From Neobacillus notoginsengisoli (GTDB taxonomy: Bacteria; Bacillota; Bacilli; Bacillales; Cytobacillaceae), in assembly GCF_003515685.1 (NCBI RefSeq), contig NZ_QWEG01000006.1:222977-286976 (forward strand): a stretch of DNA of 64,000 nucleotides. Direction: 5' to 3'. Below, piece after piece: positions 36,472 to 44,537 of the stretch (its first letter is position 1; each line of letters begins with the position of its first letter). The translations under genes were made by a program, and so were the position numbers. The notes below the pieces were generated by a model that saw only the letters and a program-made list of their open reading frames with translations, made no database searches and was not told the DNA's origin.

Positions 36472-36786
36472 CTAGAGGTTAACCTCAACATCGCCTCCCC
36501 ACTCGAGCATGCCGCCTTCCATGTTCGTCACCTTGTAGCCCTGCTGCTGCAGGTAATGGCATACGTTAAAGCTGCGGCCGCCAGATCGGCAGATAAAGAT
36601 ATACTCCTTGCCCTTATCAAGTTCATTAAGCCGATTCGGAATATCACTCATTTTCATATGCTTCGCCCCGGGAATCATCCCGTAAGCGACTTCCTCGTCT
36701 TCCCTGACATCGATTAATTCAAGCTTATCTCCGTTATCAAGCTTCTTCTTTAGTTCTTCGGTATTAATTGATTTTATTTCTTCCAT
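36472..36786 (-). CDS. ytwF: Rhodanese-like protein YtwF
   Basis: A 104-residue single rhodanese domain with the active-site loop FICRSGGRS (Cys near residue 67) and the LIDVREDEE segment (near 27). It is a sulfurtransferase-type protein that carries persulfide; the partner is unknown. The start at 36786, with AGAGGGGTG upstream, is preferred to the in-frame start at 36894, which lies across the leuS terminator. Downstream of leuS, same strand, but separated by that terminator. Confidence 0.9.
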   Translation of the reverse strand: MEEIKSINTEELKKKLDNGDKLELIDVREDEEVAYGMIPGAKHMKMSDIPNRLNELDKGKEYIFICRSGGRSFNVCHYLQQQGYKVTNMEGGMLEWGGDVEVNL

Positions 36787-36808
36787 ACATACACCCCTCT
36801 GGAAAAAA

Positions 36809-36832
36809 CATCCTCCGGTTTCCCAGAGGATG
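36809..36832 (-). terminator. leuS terminator
   Basis: Arms CATCCTC and GAGGATG around a ten-base loop, followed by TTTTTTCC on the minus strand, between leuS and ytwF. Confidence 0.75.
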
Positions 36833-36951
36833 CTGATTTGTTTCTCAAAACTAGTTTCCCATATCCGCTGTTTTTCAGCCAGATTTTTGCGCAAGCTGGC
36901 GATTTGAAACTATGGTTGGTACCTTTTAAAAAAGGCGGGATTCCAGTTGGA

Positions 36952-39363
36952 TTAATTCGCAACCACGTTAACTAGCTTCCCAGGTACAGCGATGACTTTC
37001 CGGACAGTTTTGCCTTCAAGCTCGGCGCTAATTTCCTTCATCGCCAGCTCTTCCATCGCTTCCTTCGTCGCATCTTTCGGGACCATCAGCTTTTTCTTCA
37101 GCTTGCCGTTGATTTGGACAACAATTTCAACTTCATCGTCGACAAGCTTTGACTCATCGAAAGTCGGCCATGCTTCATAGGTAATCGTCTCGTTATGCCC
37201 AAGCTTTTCCCAAAGTTCTTCAGCCACATGCGGCGCGATTGGTGACAGCAGCTGGACGAAGCCTTCCATGAATTCCTCCGGCAAAACATCAGATTTATAA
37301 GCTTCATTAATGAAAACCATCAACTGGGAAATCGCTGTATTAAAGCGAAGCCCTTCATAGTCCTCGGTCACTTTTTTGACTGTCTGGTGGTAAACCCGTT
37401 CTAGGTTTTCATTCTTCGCGCCGTCCTTAATTTTCTCATTCACCAATCCGTCCGTATCGATAAACAGGCGCCAGATGCGGTCAAGGAACCTGCGTGCCCC
37501 ATCAAGGCCATTTGTTGACCATGCGACAGATGCATCAAGCGGCCCCATGAACATTTCATATAGCCTTAATGTATCAGCGCCATGGCTTTCAACAATATGG
37601 TCAGGGTTGACGACATTGCCCTTTGATTTACTCATTTTTTCATTGTTCTCGCCAAGGATCATTCCCTGATTAAACAATTTCTGGAACGGCTCCTTCGTTG
37701 GGACAACGCCAATATCATAAAGGAACTTATGCCAGAAGCGCGCGTACAGCAAGTGAAGAACCGCGTGTTCAGCCCCGCCGATATAAATATCAACTGGAAG
37801 CCATTCCTTCAGCTTCTCTGGGTCTGCAAGCTGCTTGTCATTATGCGGGTCGATATAGCGCAAATAGTACCAGCAGCTGCCGCCCCATTGTGGCATTGTA
37901 TTCGTTTCACGGCGGCCTTTTTTGCCTGTTTCAGGGTCAACGACATTCACCCAGTCCTCCAGGTTGGCAAGCGGTGATTCGCCTGTTCCGGATGGCTTAA
38001 TATCCTTTGTTTTTGGCAAAACAAGCGGAAGCTGGTCTTCCGGTACAGCCGTGCTTGTGCCATCTTCCCAATGGATGATTGGAATCGGCTCGCCCCAATA
38101 ACGCTGGCGGCTGAACAGCCAGTCGCGCAAGCGGTACGTGACCTTCTTCGTGCCAATATCCTTTTCTTCAAGCCATGTTATCATTTCACGGATCGCATCT
38201 TCTTTGTTCATTCCGTTCAGGAAGCCGGAATTCACATGCTCCCCGTCGCCTGTGTACGCTTCTTTTTCAATATTGCCGCCGGCGACGACTTCAACAATTG
38301 GCAGTTCGAATTGCTTAGCGAATTCGTAGTCCCGCTCATCGTGGCCTGGAACTGCCATGATGGCGCCTGTTCCATAGCTGGCAAGCACGTAATCGGCAAT
38401 CCAGATTGGCATATTTGCGCCATTCGCCGGGTTGATTGCGTAAGCGCCAGTGAAAACGCCCGTCTTTTCTTTCGCAAGATCCGTCCGCTCCAGGTCGCTC
38501 TTGCTCTTGACTTTATTTATATAAGCTTCAACCGCTTCCTTTTGCTCCGCGGTCGTGATTTTGCTGACAAGCGCATGCTCTGGTGCAAGCACGGCGTACG
38601 TTGCGCCGAATAATGTATCAGGTCGGGTTGTGAACGCCTTGAAAGATTCATCATGGCCGTCAATGCTGAATGTAATTTCGGCACCTTCGGAACGGCCGAT
38701 CCAGTTGCGCTGCATATCTTTCAGGCTTTCGGGCCAATCAAGCTCATCAAGGTCTTCAAGCAGGCGGTCTGCATAGGCGGTAATTTTCAGCACCCACTGC
38801 TTCATCGGGCGGCGCTCAACCGGATGGCCGCCGCGCTCACTCTTGCCGTCAATGACTTCCTCATTCGCAAGGACCGTTCCGAGTGCCGGGCACCAGTTAA
38901 CGGATACTTCATCAATATACGCGAGGCCGTGTTCATACAGCTTCACGAAAATCCACTGCGTCCATTTGTAGTAATCTGGATCGGTCGTATTCACTTCACG
39001 ATCCCAGTCATACGAGAAGCCGAGCGATTTAATCTGGCGGCGGAACGTATTGATGTTTTTCTCGGTGAACTCCGCCGGGTCGTTCCCTGTATCCAATGCA
39101 TACTGCTCAGCAGGCAGCCCGAATGCATCCCAGCCCATCGGATGGAGCACATTGTAGCCTTGCATTCTCTTCATGCGGGACAGGATATCTGTCGCTGTGT
39201 AGCCTTCCGGGTGCCCGACATGAAGCCCCGCACCGGACGGATACGGGAACATGTCAAGCGCGTAGTACTTCGGCTTGCCCTTATCCTCGACTGTTTTAAA
39301 CGTTTTCTCTGTTTCCCACTTCGTCTGCCACTTTTTTTCAATTTCCCTGTGGTTGAAGTTCAT
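36952..39363 (-). CDS. leuS: Leucyl-tRNA synthetase
   Basis: Class I aminoacyl-tRNA synthetase, 803 residues. It opens [16 protein letters not shown]. The HIGH-type motif [12 protein letters not shown] is near residue 41, the CP1 editing domain has [10 protein letters not shown] (near 250), and [12 protein letters not shown] is near 575. The C-terminal anticodon-binding domain ends in the family's beta-rich tail. GGGAGGAATTCCAA precedes the ATG at 39363; an earlier in-frame start at 39381 is rejected. Expression is controlled by the T-box leader upstream. Confidence 0.97.
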   Translation of the reverse strand: MNFNHREIEKKWQTKWETEKTFKTVEDKGKPKYYALDMFPYPSGAGLHVGHPEGYTATDILSRMKRMQGYNVLHPMGWDAFGLPAEQYALDTGNDPAEFTEKNINTFRRQIKSLGFSYDWDREVNTTDPDYYKWTQWIFVKLYEHGLAYIDEVSVNWCPALGTVLANEEVIDGKSERGGHPVERRPMKQWVLKITAYADRLLEDLDELDWPESLKDMQRNWIGRSEGAEITFSIDGHDESFKAFTTRPDTLFGATYAVLAPEHALVSKITTAEQKEAVEAYINKVKSKSDLERTDLAKEKTGVFTGAYAINPANGANMPIWIADYVLASYGTGAIMAVPGHDERDYEFAKQFELPIVEVVAGGNIEKEAYTGDGEHVNSGFLNGMNKEDAIREMITWLEEKDIGTKKVTYRLRDWLFSRQRYWGEPIPIIHWEDGTSTAVPEDQLPLVLPKTKDIKPSGTGESPLANLEDWVNVVDPETGKKGRRETNTMPQWGGSCWYYLRYIDPHNDKQLADPEKLKEWLPVDIYIGGAEHAVLHLLYARFWHKFLYDIGVVPTKEPFQKLFNQGMILGENNEKMSKSKGNVVNPDHIVESHGADTLRLYEMFMGPLDASVAWSTNGLDGARRFLDRIWRLFIDTDGLVNEKIKDGAKNENLERVYHQTVKKVTEDYEGLRFNTAISQLMVFINEAYKSDVLPEEFMEGFVQLLSPIAPHVAEELWEKLGHNETITYEAWPTFDESKLVDDEVEIVVQINGKLKKKLMVPKDATKEAMEELAMKEISAELEGKTVRKVIAVPGKLVNVVAN

Positions 39364-39528
39364 TTGGAATTCCTCCCTCAATCTAATTTCAGCAGCCTGC
39401 CAATTTTTTTAGGGGCTGGCTTCCTTGCCGCTTTCCTTTTGCAAAATAGAAACCTGTCCCGGAACCGGAGTTCCTTAGTGGCGCTCTTCTGTGCTCCGGC
39501 GGCTTTTTCTTTTGCAAAAAAACAAAAA

Positions 39529-39773
39529 ATCCCCTCATCCCATAAACAGGGACGAGAGGATCTATATCTTCCCGCGGTACCACCCAAATTAGTGTGTAAA
39601 CACTCGCTTCATTCATCCTTAACGCGGAAAACGGCAGGCATTACTGGTACTTCATACCCGCGACTCAAAGGCGAGTTCATGATGGTCCCGGCCGGCTTGC
39701 ACCAACCGCCAGCTCTCTTGTTGGCGGGACTCCGTCACTACTGCTCCTTATCACAGTCACTATCGTATTAACA
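39529..39773 (-). promoter_or_regulatory. T-box leader of leuS
   Basis: On the minus strand the leader carries the AGAGAG...GGTTGGTG stem I features, a candidate leucine specifier CTC (complement of 39673-39675), the T-box AAtttGGGTGGTACCGCG (GGGTGGTACCGCG is the complement of 39573-39585) and then the intrinsic terminator with arms ATCCTCTCGTCCC and GGGATGAGGGGAT plus a T run (39529-39561). Uncharged leucine tRNA would pair with the T-box and allow read-through into leuS. Confidence 0.93.
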
Positions 39774-39780
39774 TACTGCT

Positions 39781-39809
39781 ATTTTATATAAACTTTGGTT
39801 AGGATGCAA
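39781..39809 (-). promoter_or_regulatory. leuS T-box promoter
   Basis: Minus strand: -35 TTGCAT (complement of 39804-39809), a 17 bp spacer, -10 TAAAAT (complement of 39781-39786). It sets the T-box RNA start near 39773. Confidence 0.65.
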
Positions 39810-40227
39810 GTTGCTGAGTGAAAATGGGCGTTTGTATATGGATATCCGCTTATTTGGGTGGTTTCAAACGCTCGACGTTGTTAACCAGGAAGGTGGGCTA
39901 GTGAATTTTTGCTATTATTTTTTTTCCAATATAGCCGGCGTCAGACCCGGGTTAGAAAAATTTTAACGAGATGGCCTTTTTTCACTAGTTAATTCACGAA
40001 TATCACTAGGTATTCAGCTATCTAAAATGATGAATAACTAGCAAGAAATGACTAACTTAAGGCCGATGAGATAGTCATCCTCTGAGGATGGCTATATCTG
40101 CAAAAAATCATAGTCAGTATTCACTAGTTAAACAAAGATCTTACAGCACAGGGAACGCCTTCTGTAAATATCGCGAAATACCATTGCAAAGAAAATCGTT
40201 TATTCACTTTTGCATCCAGTTAAAAAG
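39810..40227. other. Gene-free AT-rich region between leuS leader and MFS gene
   Basis: No supportable gene on either strand. It contains two direct copies of the 12-mer TTCACTAGTTAA (39981-39992 and 40120-40131) with scattered related ACTAG and AACTAG words between them, and a small hairpin CATCCTCTGAGGATG near 40076. No function can be given. Confidence 0.5.
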
Positions 40228-40257
40228 AATCCCCGCACTCCAAAAAGGGCGGGGATT
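40228..40257 (-). terminator. MFS transporter gene terminator
   Basis: Arms AATCCCCGC and GCGGGGATT, followed by CTTTTT on the minus strand. Confidence 0.8.
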
Positions 40258-40261
40258 TTCC

Positions 40262-41443
40262 TTATCGACTTACTGAATGCTCCAGTCTCTTAATGCCGCG
40301 ATCATATATGACCGTCGTGCCGATGGAGATGACAAACAGGCCAATAAGGATCATGAATAACATGGACATGCCGTACAGGTCGACCAGGATTCCGCCGAGG
40401 AGCGGGCCGATCATTCTGCCGCCGGTTGCCGTACTGTTGACGATTCCCTGGTAGAATCCTTCCCTGCCCTTAGGCGCCAGTTCACTTGCAATCGTCGGTA
40501 CCGCTGGCCAGATCAGCATTTCACCTGCTGTCAAAATAATCATCCCTGCCAGGAAACCTGAAAAACTTCCCGAGTTGGCGGCGACAATGAATGCCACGAC
40601 AAAAATCAGCATCCCAAGTACCATCTGAGATTTCAGCGAGCGGCCAAAGCGATTAAGGAAAACCTTCAGGACCGGCTGGCCGAGGACGATCATTGCTCCG
40701 TTCACCGTCCAGAGCAAACTGTATTGGGTAAGTGTGATATTGATCTCCTGCGTATACGAGGCGATGGTCGTCTGCCACTGCACATAGGCACCCCAGCAAA
40801 GCAGGTAGCCGATACAGAGGATGAGCAGCGCTTTTAACTTCTTGTTCATTCCGGCTGACGGATTCTCTTGCAAAATAGAAGTCTGCGCGCCGCCCCGGTC
40901 GGCAATGTTTTTATAGCCAAAGAAGGCAATGAACATAAAGATGATATACATCACCAAATTTGCGACAAAGATTAGCTGGAAGGAGTAGTCGGCAACAAAA
41001 CCGCCGAGAGCTGCTCCTACTGCGACACCGAAGTTTTGGGCGACATAGATGGCATTGAACGCCCGCCTTCCTCCTTCCTTCCATACCGCGCCCGACATCG
41101 CGTACATTGCCGGGAAGATGATTCCGGCGCCAAAACCCGCGATTGTCAGGAAGATTGCGTACGGAGTAAAGCTGTTCCAGAACGTTAGTCCAAACAGCGC
41201 GAGAAGCGCAACTCCGATTCCGAGCAAAATTGATTTATAGCCGCCAAAGCGGTCAAAAAGGCTGCCCCCGACCAAGTTCCCTGCTACACTTGCGGCAGAG
41301 TTCAGCATGAGAATGAACCCAGCTGTCGTGAGCGATTTCCCTAAATGGTCATGAATATAAATTGCATTTAAAGGCCATAGAAATGATGAACCTGTGACGT
41401 TGACTACCATTCCGATAATCAACAGCCATAATGAACGAGGCAT
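40262..41443 (-). CDS. MFS transporter (YttB-like)
   Basis: A 393-residue major facilitator with 12 hydrophobic segments. The cytoplasmic loop 2-3 motif reads GGSLFDRFGGYKSI (near residue 66), fitting the family's G-x-L-x-D-R-x-G. The length and position beside leuS resemble YttB of B. subtilis, a putative drug or metabolite exporter, but the substrate cannot be told. The start at 41443 is preceded by AGGGGGTATCC; the in-frame ATG at 41491 adds hydrophilic residues not typical of the family. Confidence 0.85.
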   Translation of the reverse strand: MPRSLWLLIIGMVVNVTGSSFLWPLNAIYIHDHLGKSLTTAGFILMLNSAASVAGNLVGGSLFDRFGGYKSILLGIGVALLALFGLTFWNSFTPYAIFLTIAGFGAGIIFPAMYAMSGAVWKEGGRRAFNAIYVAQNFGVAVGAALGGFVADYSFQLIFVANLVMYIIFMFIAFFGYKNIADRGGAQTSILQENPSAGMNKKLKALLILCIGYLLCWGAYVQWQTTIASYTQEINITLTQYSLLWTVNGAMIVLGQPVLKVFLNRFGRSLKSQMVLGMLIFVVAFIVAANSGSFSGFLAGMIILTAGEMLIWPAVPTIASELAPKGREGFYQGIVNSTATGGRMIGPLLGGILVDLYGMSMLFMILIGLFVISIGTTVIYDRGIKRLEHSVSR

Positions 41444-41549
41444 CCGGATACCCCCTTTACTGAAAACTAGCTTCGTCCCATTCAAACACAAAGGATATTC
41501 TAGTCCTTTTCCTCAAACTGTGCAATGGTTTATTCTGAAATAGAAAAAA

Positions 41550-41574
41550 CACTGTACCCAAAATGGATACAGTG
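41550..41574 (-). terminator. nrf operon terminator
   Basis: Arms CACTGTACCC and GGATACAGTG (imperfect) followed by TTTTTTC on the minus strand, 27 bases past the nrfA stop. Confidence 0.75.
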
Positions 41575-41600
41575 CTTCCACAAGCCAAGTAAAGTCCCGC

Positions 41601-43046
41601 TTACTTCTTAGGTGTTGCCGGTACGGCTGGCTGCTGTGCCGGGAATTCTTTATTGATTGCGTGTGTTTTCTTTTGGAAATTATCTTTTTCGCTAGTGACA
41701 GCTTTCTTCGCTTTTTCAATTTCAGCCTTCAGCTGATCAATATTGACGCCGCCTTTGACAAGCTCTTCCGTTGCAATCTGGATGGCCTGGTTGGACTCTT
41801 CAATTGACACAGCCAGTGAATCCATTGCTCCTTGTGGGTTGTGGAAACCGGCGGAGCTTTCAGCAGCGACGATATCCCAGAACCATTGGCCTTTACGGAC
41901 ATGCTCCTGCGCGGCCTTGACCTTATCGGAGCTTACGCCTGTTGTAATCATTTTGTTCACATAATAGTGGGCGTTGATTGAAACTTCTTCAGCTTTATGC
42001 AGTTGGCGCATGTGTGTATCCTGGATTTCCATTACACGGGCTTCAAGTTTATCGATGTCACGGTCGCCGTGGCATGTACCGCAGGACGCTTTCATTGTCT
42101 TAAGCGGGGATGTCCACCAGTGGGAAGAGATCTTCCGCTTTCCATCGACACGCTCATATGGCATATGGCAATCGGCACAGGCAACGCCCGCCTTGCCGTG
42201 TGGGCCTTCTGTGAATGTTTCATAGTCAGGGTGCTGGGCCTTCAGCATCGGAGTACCGGAAATATTGTGAACCCAGTCTTTTTCAAAGCCTTTCTCTTTT
42301 GCAATCGTAGAGTAATATTCATACATTTCTTCCGGCTTGAAGCCTTTGTCCCACGGGAAGGTTACTTCGCTTGTTGTCGCATCGAAGTAGTATTCTACGT
42401 GGCACTGGCCGCAGACGTAGCTGCGGAGGTCGTTTTTCGTTGCTTTTGAAACATCGATGCCCTTCCGCTCCATTGCTTTTGTGAAGCTTGGACGGGTGAC
42501 ACGGAGATCCATATTTTGCGGATCGTGGCAGTCGGAGCAGCCGATTGGCGAATGGCCCATCTTTTCCCCTTTAGGGAAGATTTCTGTGTTAAAGTTGGCG
42601 CTCCAATATCCTTCGCCCATTTCCTCAATCATTTTCGGTACAGCTGTTGATTTACATGTGTAGCAAGAACCGACTGACTTGTCGGTGATACGCGCAACGT
42701 TTTTGATATCCTCAAGGGCGTAAACGTGGCCGCGGTCTTCGTTGTATTCAGTCGCAAAACCATAGCCGTTAAACAGGATTGGCAGATACGGCTCTTTGTC
42801 TGCATCATACTTGGAACGTTTAACCGATCCGCTGTATTTCGTATCCGACATCTTTTCATTTTTCATATAGCTGTTGTATTGAAGCGGGAACATATCCTTG
42901 AATGCTTCATTTGAAATTTCGTCTTTGGAAAGGCCGGTTGTTTTTTGCTTGGCGGAAGCTGCCTGTTCACCGGAGGAACTGCAGCCCGTTATAATCAGAA
43001 TCAGTGCCAGTAGCATCATGTATGCTCCTATACGGAACTTGGACAT
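41601..43046 (-). CDS. nrfA: Ammonia-forming cytochrome c nitrite reductase NrfA
   Basis: Pentahaem enzyme that reduces nitrite to ammonium with six electrons on the outer face of the membrane. The 481-residue product has five haem sites in order: CYTCK (near residue 128, the lysine-ligated catalytic haem), CSDCH, CGQCH, CADCH and CGTCH. The N-terminal lipobox LIITGC (Cys near 22) shows a lipoprotein, as usual where there is no periplasm. Gln/Lys and the YVNKM region after the last haem fit NrfA. The C-terminus is Lys-rich. It is two bases downstream of nrfH. Confidence 0.95.
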   Translation of the reverse strand: MSKFRIGAYMMLLALILIITGCSSSGEQAASAKQKTTGLSKDEISNEAFKDMFPLQYNSYMKNEKMSDTKYSGSVKRSKYDADKEPYLPILFNGYGFATEYNEDRGHVYALEDIKNVARITDKSVGSCYTCKSTAVPKMIEEMGEGYWSANFNTEIFPKGEKMGHSPIGCSDCHDPQNMDLRVTRPSFTKAMERKGIDVSKATKNDLRSYVCGQCHVEYYFDATTSEVTFPWDKGFKPEEMYEYYSTIAKEKGFEKDWVHNISGTPMLKAQHPDYETFTEGPHGKAGVACADCHMPYERVDGKRKISSHWWTSPLKTMKASCGTCHGDRDIDKLEARVMEIQDTHMRQLHKAEEVSINAHYYVNKMITTGVSSDKVKAAQEHVRKGQWFWDIVAAESSAGFHNPQGAMDSLAVSIEESNQAIQIATEELVKGGVNIDQLKAEIEKAKKAVTSEKDNFQKKTHAINKEFPAQQPAVPATPKK

Positions 43047-43048
43047 CC

Positions 43049-43561
43049 TTAAAATCCTCCCTTGTTTTCAAGCAGCTCGCCAGATTTTGGCGGCTTATTG
43101 AATTCTTTTGTTTTAAAGTTCTTTCCGTGCGGCACGGTGCGGTGGCATGTTGTGCAGCTTTCCTTCGCATCGTGTTCAATATTCGTCAGTGTGCTTTCAT
43201 GGCACGTCACACAGTTTTGCTCCACAACCGTCTCTGTTCTTTCGGTTGCATGCAGCTCGTTCGGTATTTTATCTGTTCCGAGCGTATTGTAGTACATGTG
43301 CCCCATCCCGGCCCTTCCCTTAAATACCATCTTCTTTGCCACGTTATCATGCGGCAGGTGGCAGTCATTGCAGGATAAAGTCGAATGTGTTGAATCCGTA
43401 AAGGATCCGTACGCAGAGTCCATGATGTGGCAGCTCTGGCAGAAATTTGGCGAGTCCGTGTAAGCCATTGTTTTTACGGTCACAACGGACAGGACAATCC
43501 CCGCGAATAGTGCGGCAAATATGAGTATCTTTTTATCTATCGCCAAAAGTTTCTTAAACAT
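43049..43561 (-). CDS. nrfH: NrfH, tetrahaem quinol dehydrogenase (NapC/NirT family)
   Basis: Membrane-anchored electron donor to NrfA: takes electrons from menaquinol. The 170-residue protein has one N-terminal helix (about residues 12-32, ILIFAALFAGIVLSVVTV) and four haem motifs, CQSCH, CNDCH, CVTCH and CTTCH. The first haem's neighbour, SCHIMDSAYGSF, holds the Met seen in NrfH. GGGGAGGTG precedes the ATG. It is directly upstream of nrfA, the usual pair. Confidence 0.95.
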   Translation of the reverse strand: MFKKLLAIDKKILIFAALFAGIVLSVVTVKTMAYTDSPNFCQSCHIMDSAYGSFTDSTHSTLSCNDCHLPHDNVAKKMVFKGRAGMGHMYYNTLGTDKIPNELHATERTETVVEQNCVTCHESTLTNIEHDAKESCTTCHRTVPHGKNFKTKEFNKPPKSGELLENKGGF

Positions 43562-43683
43562 TCTTTCACCTCCCCAGGTAAATGTTTATCTATTAAAACA
43601 CGTTTGTGTCCTAACCGTATTCACACTGCTAGCAGGCTTTGGCCTGTTCCATTTGCTCTTCAATCCGTTCTTCTTCTGGGGAT

Positions 43684-43998
43684 CTATCCTTCCTTGTCCC
43701 CGGCCCGGATTGTATGGAGCGCTGCCAGAATTTCTTCGTCCACCGTGGTCTTTTGCTGGACGGTTTGTGCTGCGAGTCGGTAATACGTCTCTTTCATACT
43801 GTCGAAATCCTCGCGGGAAATCTTCCCCATTAACGCATCCATTTCCAGTTCATTGACCGCCTCGTACACTGATTCCATATCGAGGCCTTTTTCACGAACA
43901 TCAGCGGCAGCCGCCATTCCTTTTGCAAAAAAAGGATGGATGACGAAGTAGAGACAGGCCGCTACCAACAATGCACAGGCAATTATGATAAACAGCAA
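43684..43998 (-). CDS. CcmI/NrfG-like small membrane protein
   Basis: A short protein (104 residues) with one N-terminal helix (MLFIIIACALLVAACLYFV) and a hydrophilic tail with EMDALMGKISREDFDSMKETY, resembling the first part of CcmI/CycH, which presents apocytochrome to the haem lyase. The start is most likely TTG at 43998, since AAGGAGG stands eight bases upstream. A GTG at 44058 is also in frame and would add 20 residues including CNHCG, but lacks a ribosome site. It lies between the ccmH-like gene and nrfH. Confidence 0.7.
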   Translation of the reverse strand: MLFIIIACALLVAACLYFVIHPFFAKGMAAAADVREKGLDMESVYEAVNELEMDALMGKISREDFDSMKETYYRLAAQTVQQKTTVDEEILAALHTIRAGDKEG

Positions 43999-44060
43999 AC
44001 TCGTCGCCTCCTTCACAAATTTTTCACTGCCGCAGTGATTACACCGGACAACACCCACAC

Positions 44061-44537
44061 CTAAAAATACTTTTTTCTCTCGTTCTCGAACGCCTCTTCA
44101 AAGCTTGCAAAATCACCGTCGGGCAGCGTTCCAACCGAGTCATGAACGTTCACTCTTTGCTTTTTCGCGGCCGTCATCCTTCTAATGGCAACGACAGCGA
44201 TTACTCCACCCGCTGCAGTTCCGGCAACCGGCATGAGCCAGGCAAAAAGTCCGTTAATCCCATTGTCAGGGGCTTTCAGCGCGGCCGGTCCCAATACGTC
44301 CGTGTAATGGCTGATTATTTCATCGGGCTGCATGCCTTCATTCAGCATCTCAAGAACTTCACTGTTATAAATCTTCCGGACCTTGCAAGTTGACAGTTCA
44401 TGCTCGGAATGGCCGTCCATATAAAGTTGGCCGGTCACCTCTTTAAACTCCGGCGAATTGACCGTATACGAAGCAAAGGCAGCCACGGGGATCGAAGCCA
44501 GGAAAAAAGCCAGCAGGACGATTACTTTCCTAATCAT
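44061..44537 (-). CDS. CcmH/NrfF-like cytochrome c maturation protein with a single cysteine
   Basis: A 158-residue protein with a signal peptide (KVIVLLAFFLASIPVAAFA), an external CcmH-like three-helix domain (about residues 25-75, YNSEVLEMLNEGMQPDEIISHY) and a C-terminal membrane helix (about 93-112). Family CcmH/NrfF proteins carry L-R-C-x-x-C; here the site reads HELSTCKV, keeping only the second Cys. The start overlaps the ccmF stop by four bases (ATGA). GGAGGCGGTCCG precedes the ATG. Assignment to CcmH rests on layout and position. Confidence 0.75.
   Translation of the reverse strand: MIRKVIVLLAFFLASIPVAAFASYTVNSPEFKEVTGQLYMDGHSEHELSTCKVRKIYNSEVLEMLNEGMQPDEIISHYTDVLGPAALKAPDNGINGLFAWLMPVAGTAAGGVIAVVAIRRMTAAKKQRVNVHDSVGTLPDGDFASFEEAFENERKKYF

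Noticed and set aside
38653..39771. 372-codon plus-strand frame antisense to leuS
   Set aside because: It is a shadow of the strongly conserved leuS gene and its T-box; the codon use is unnatural and no homologue is recognisable.
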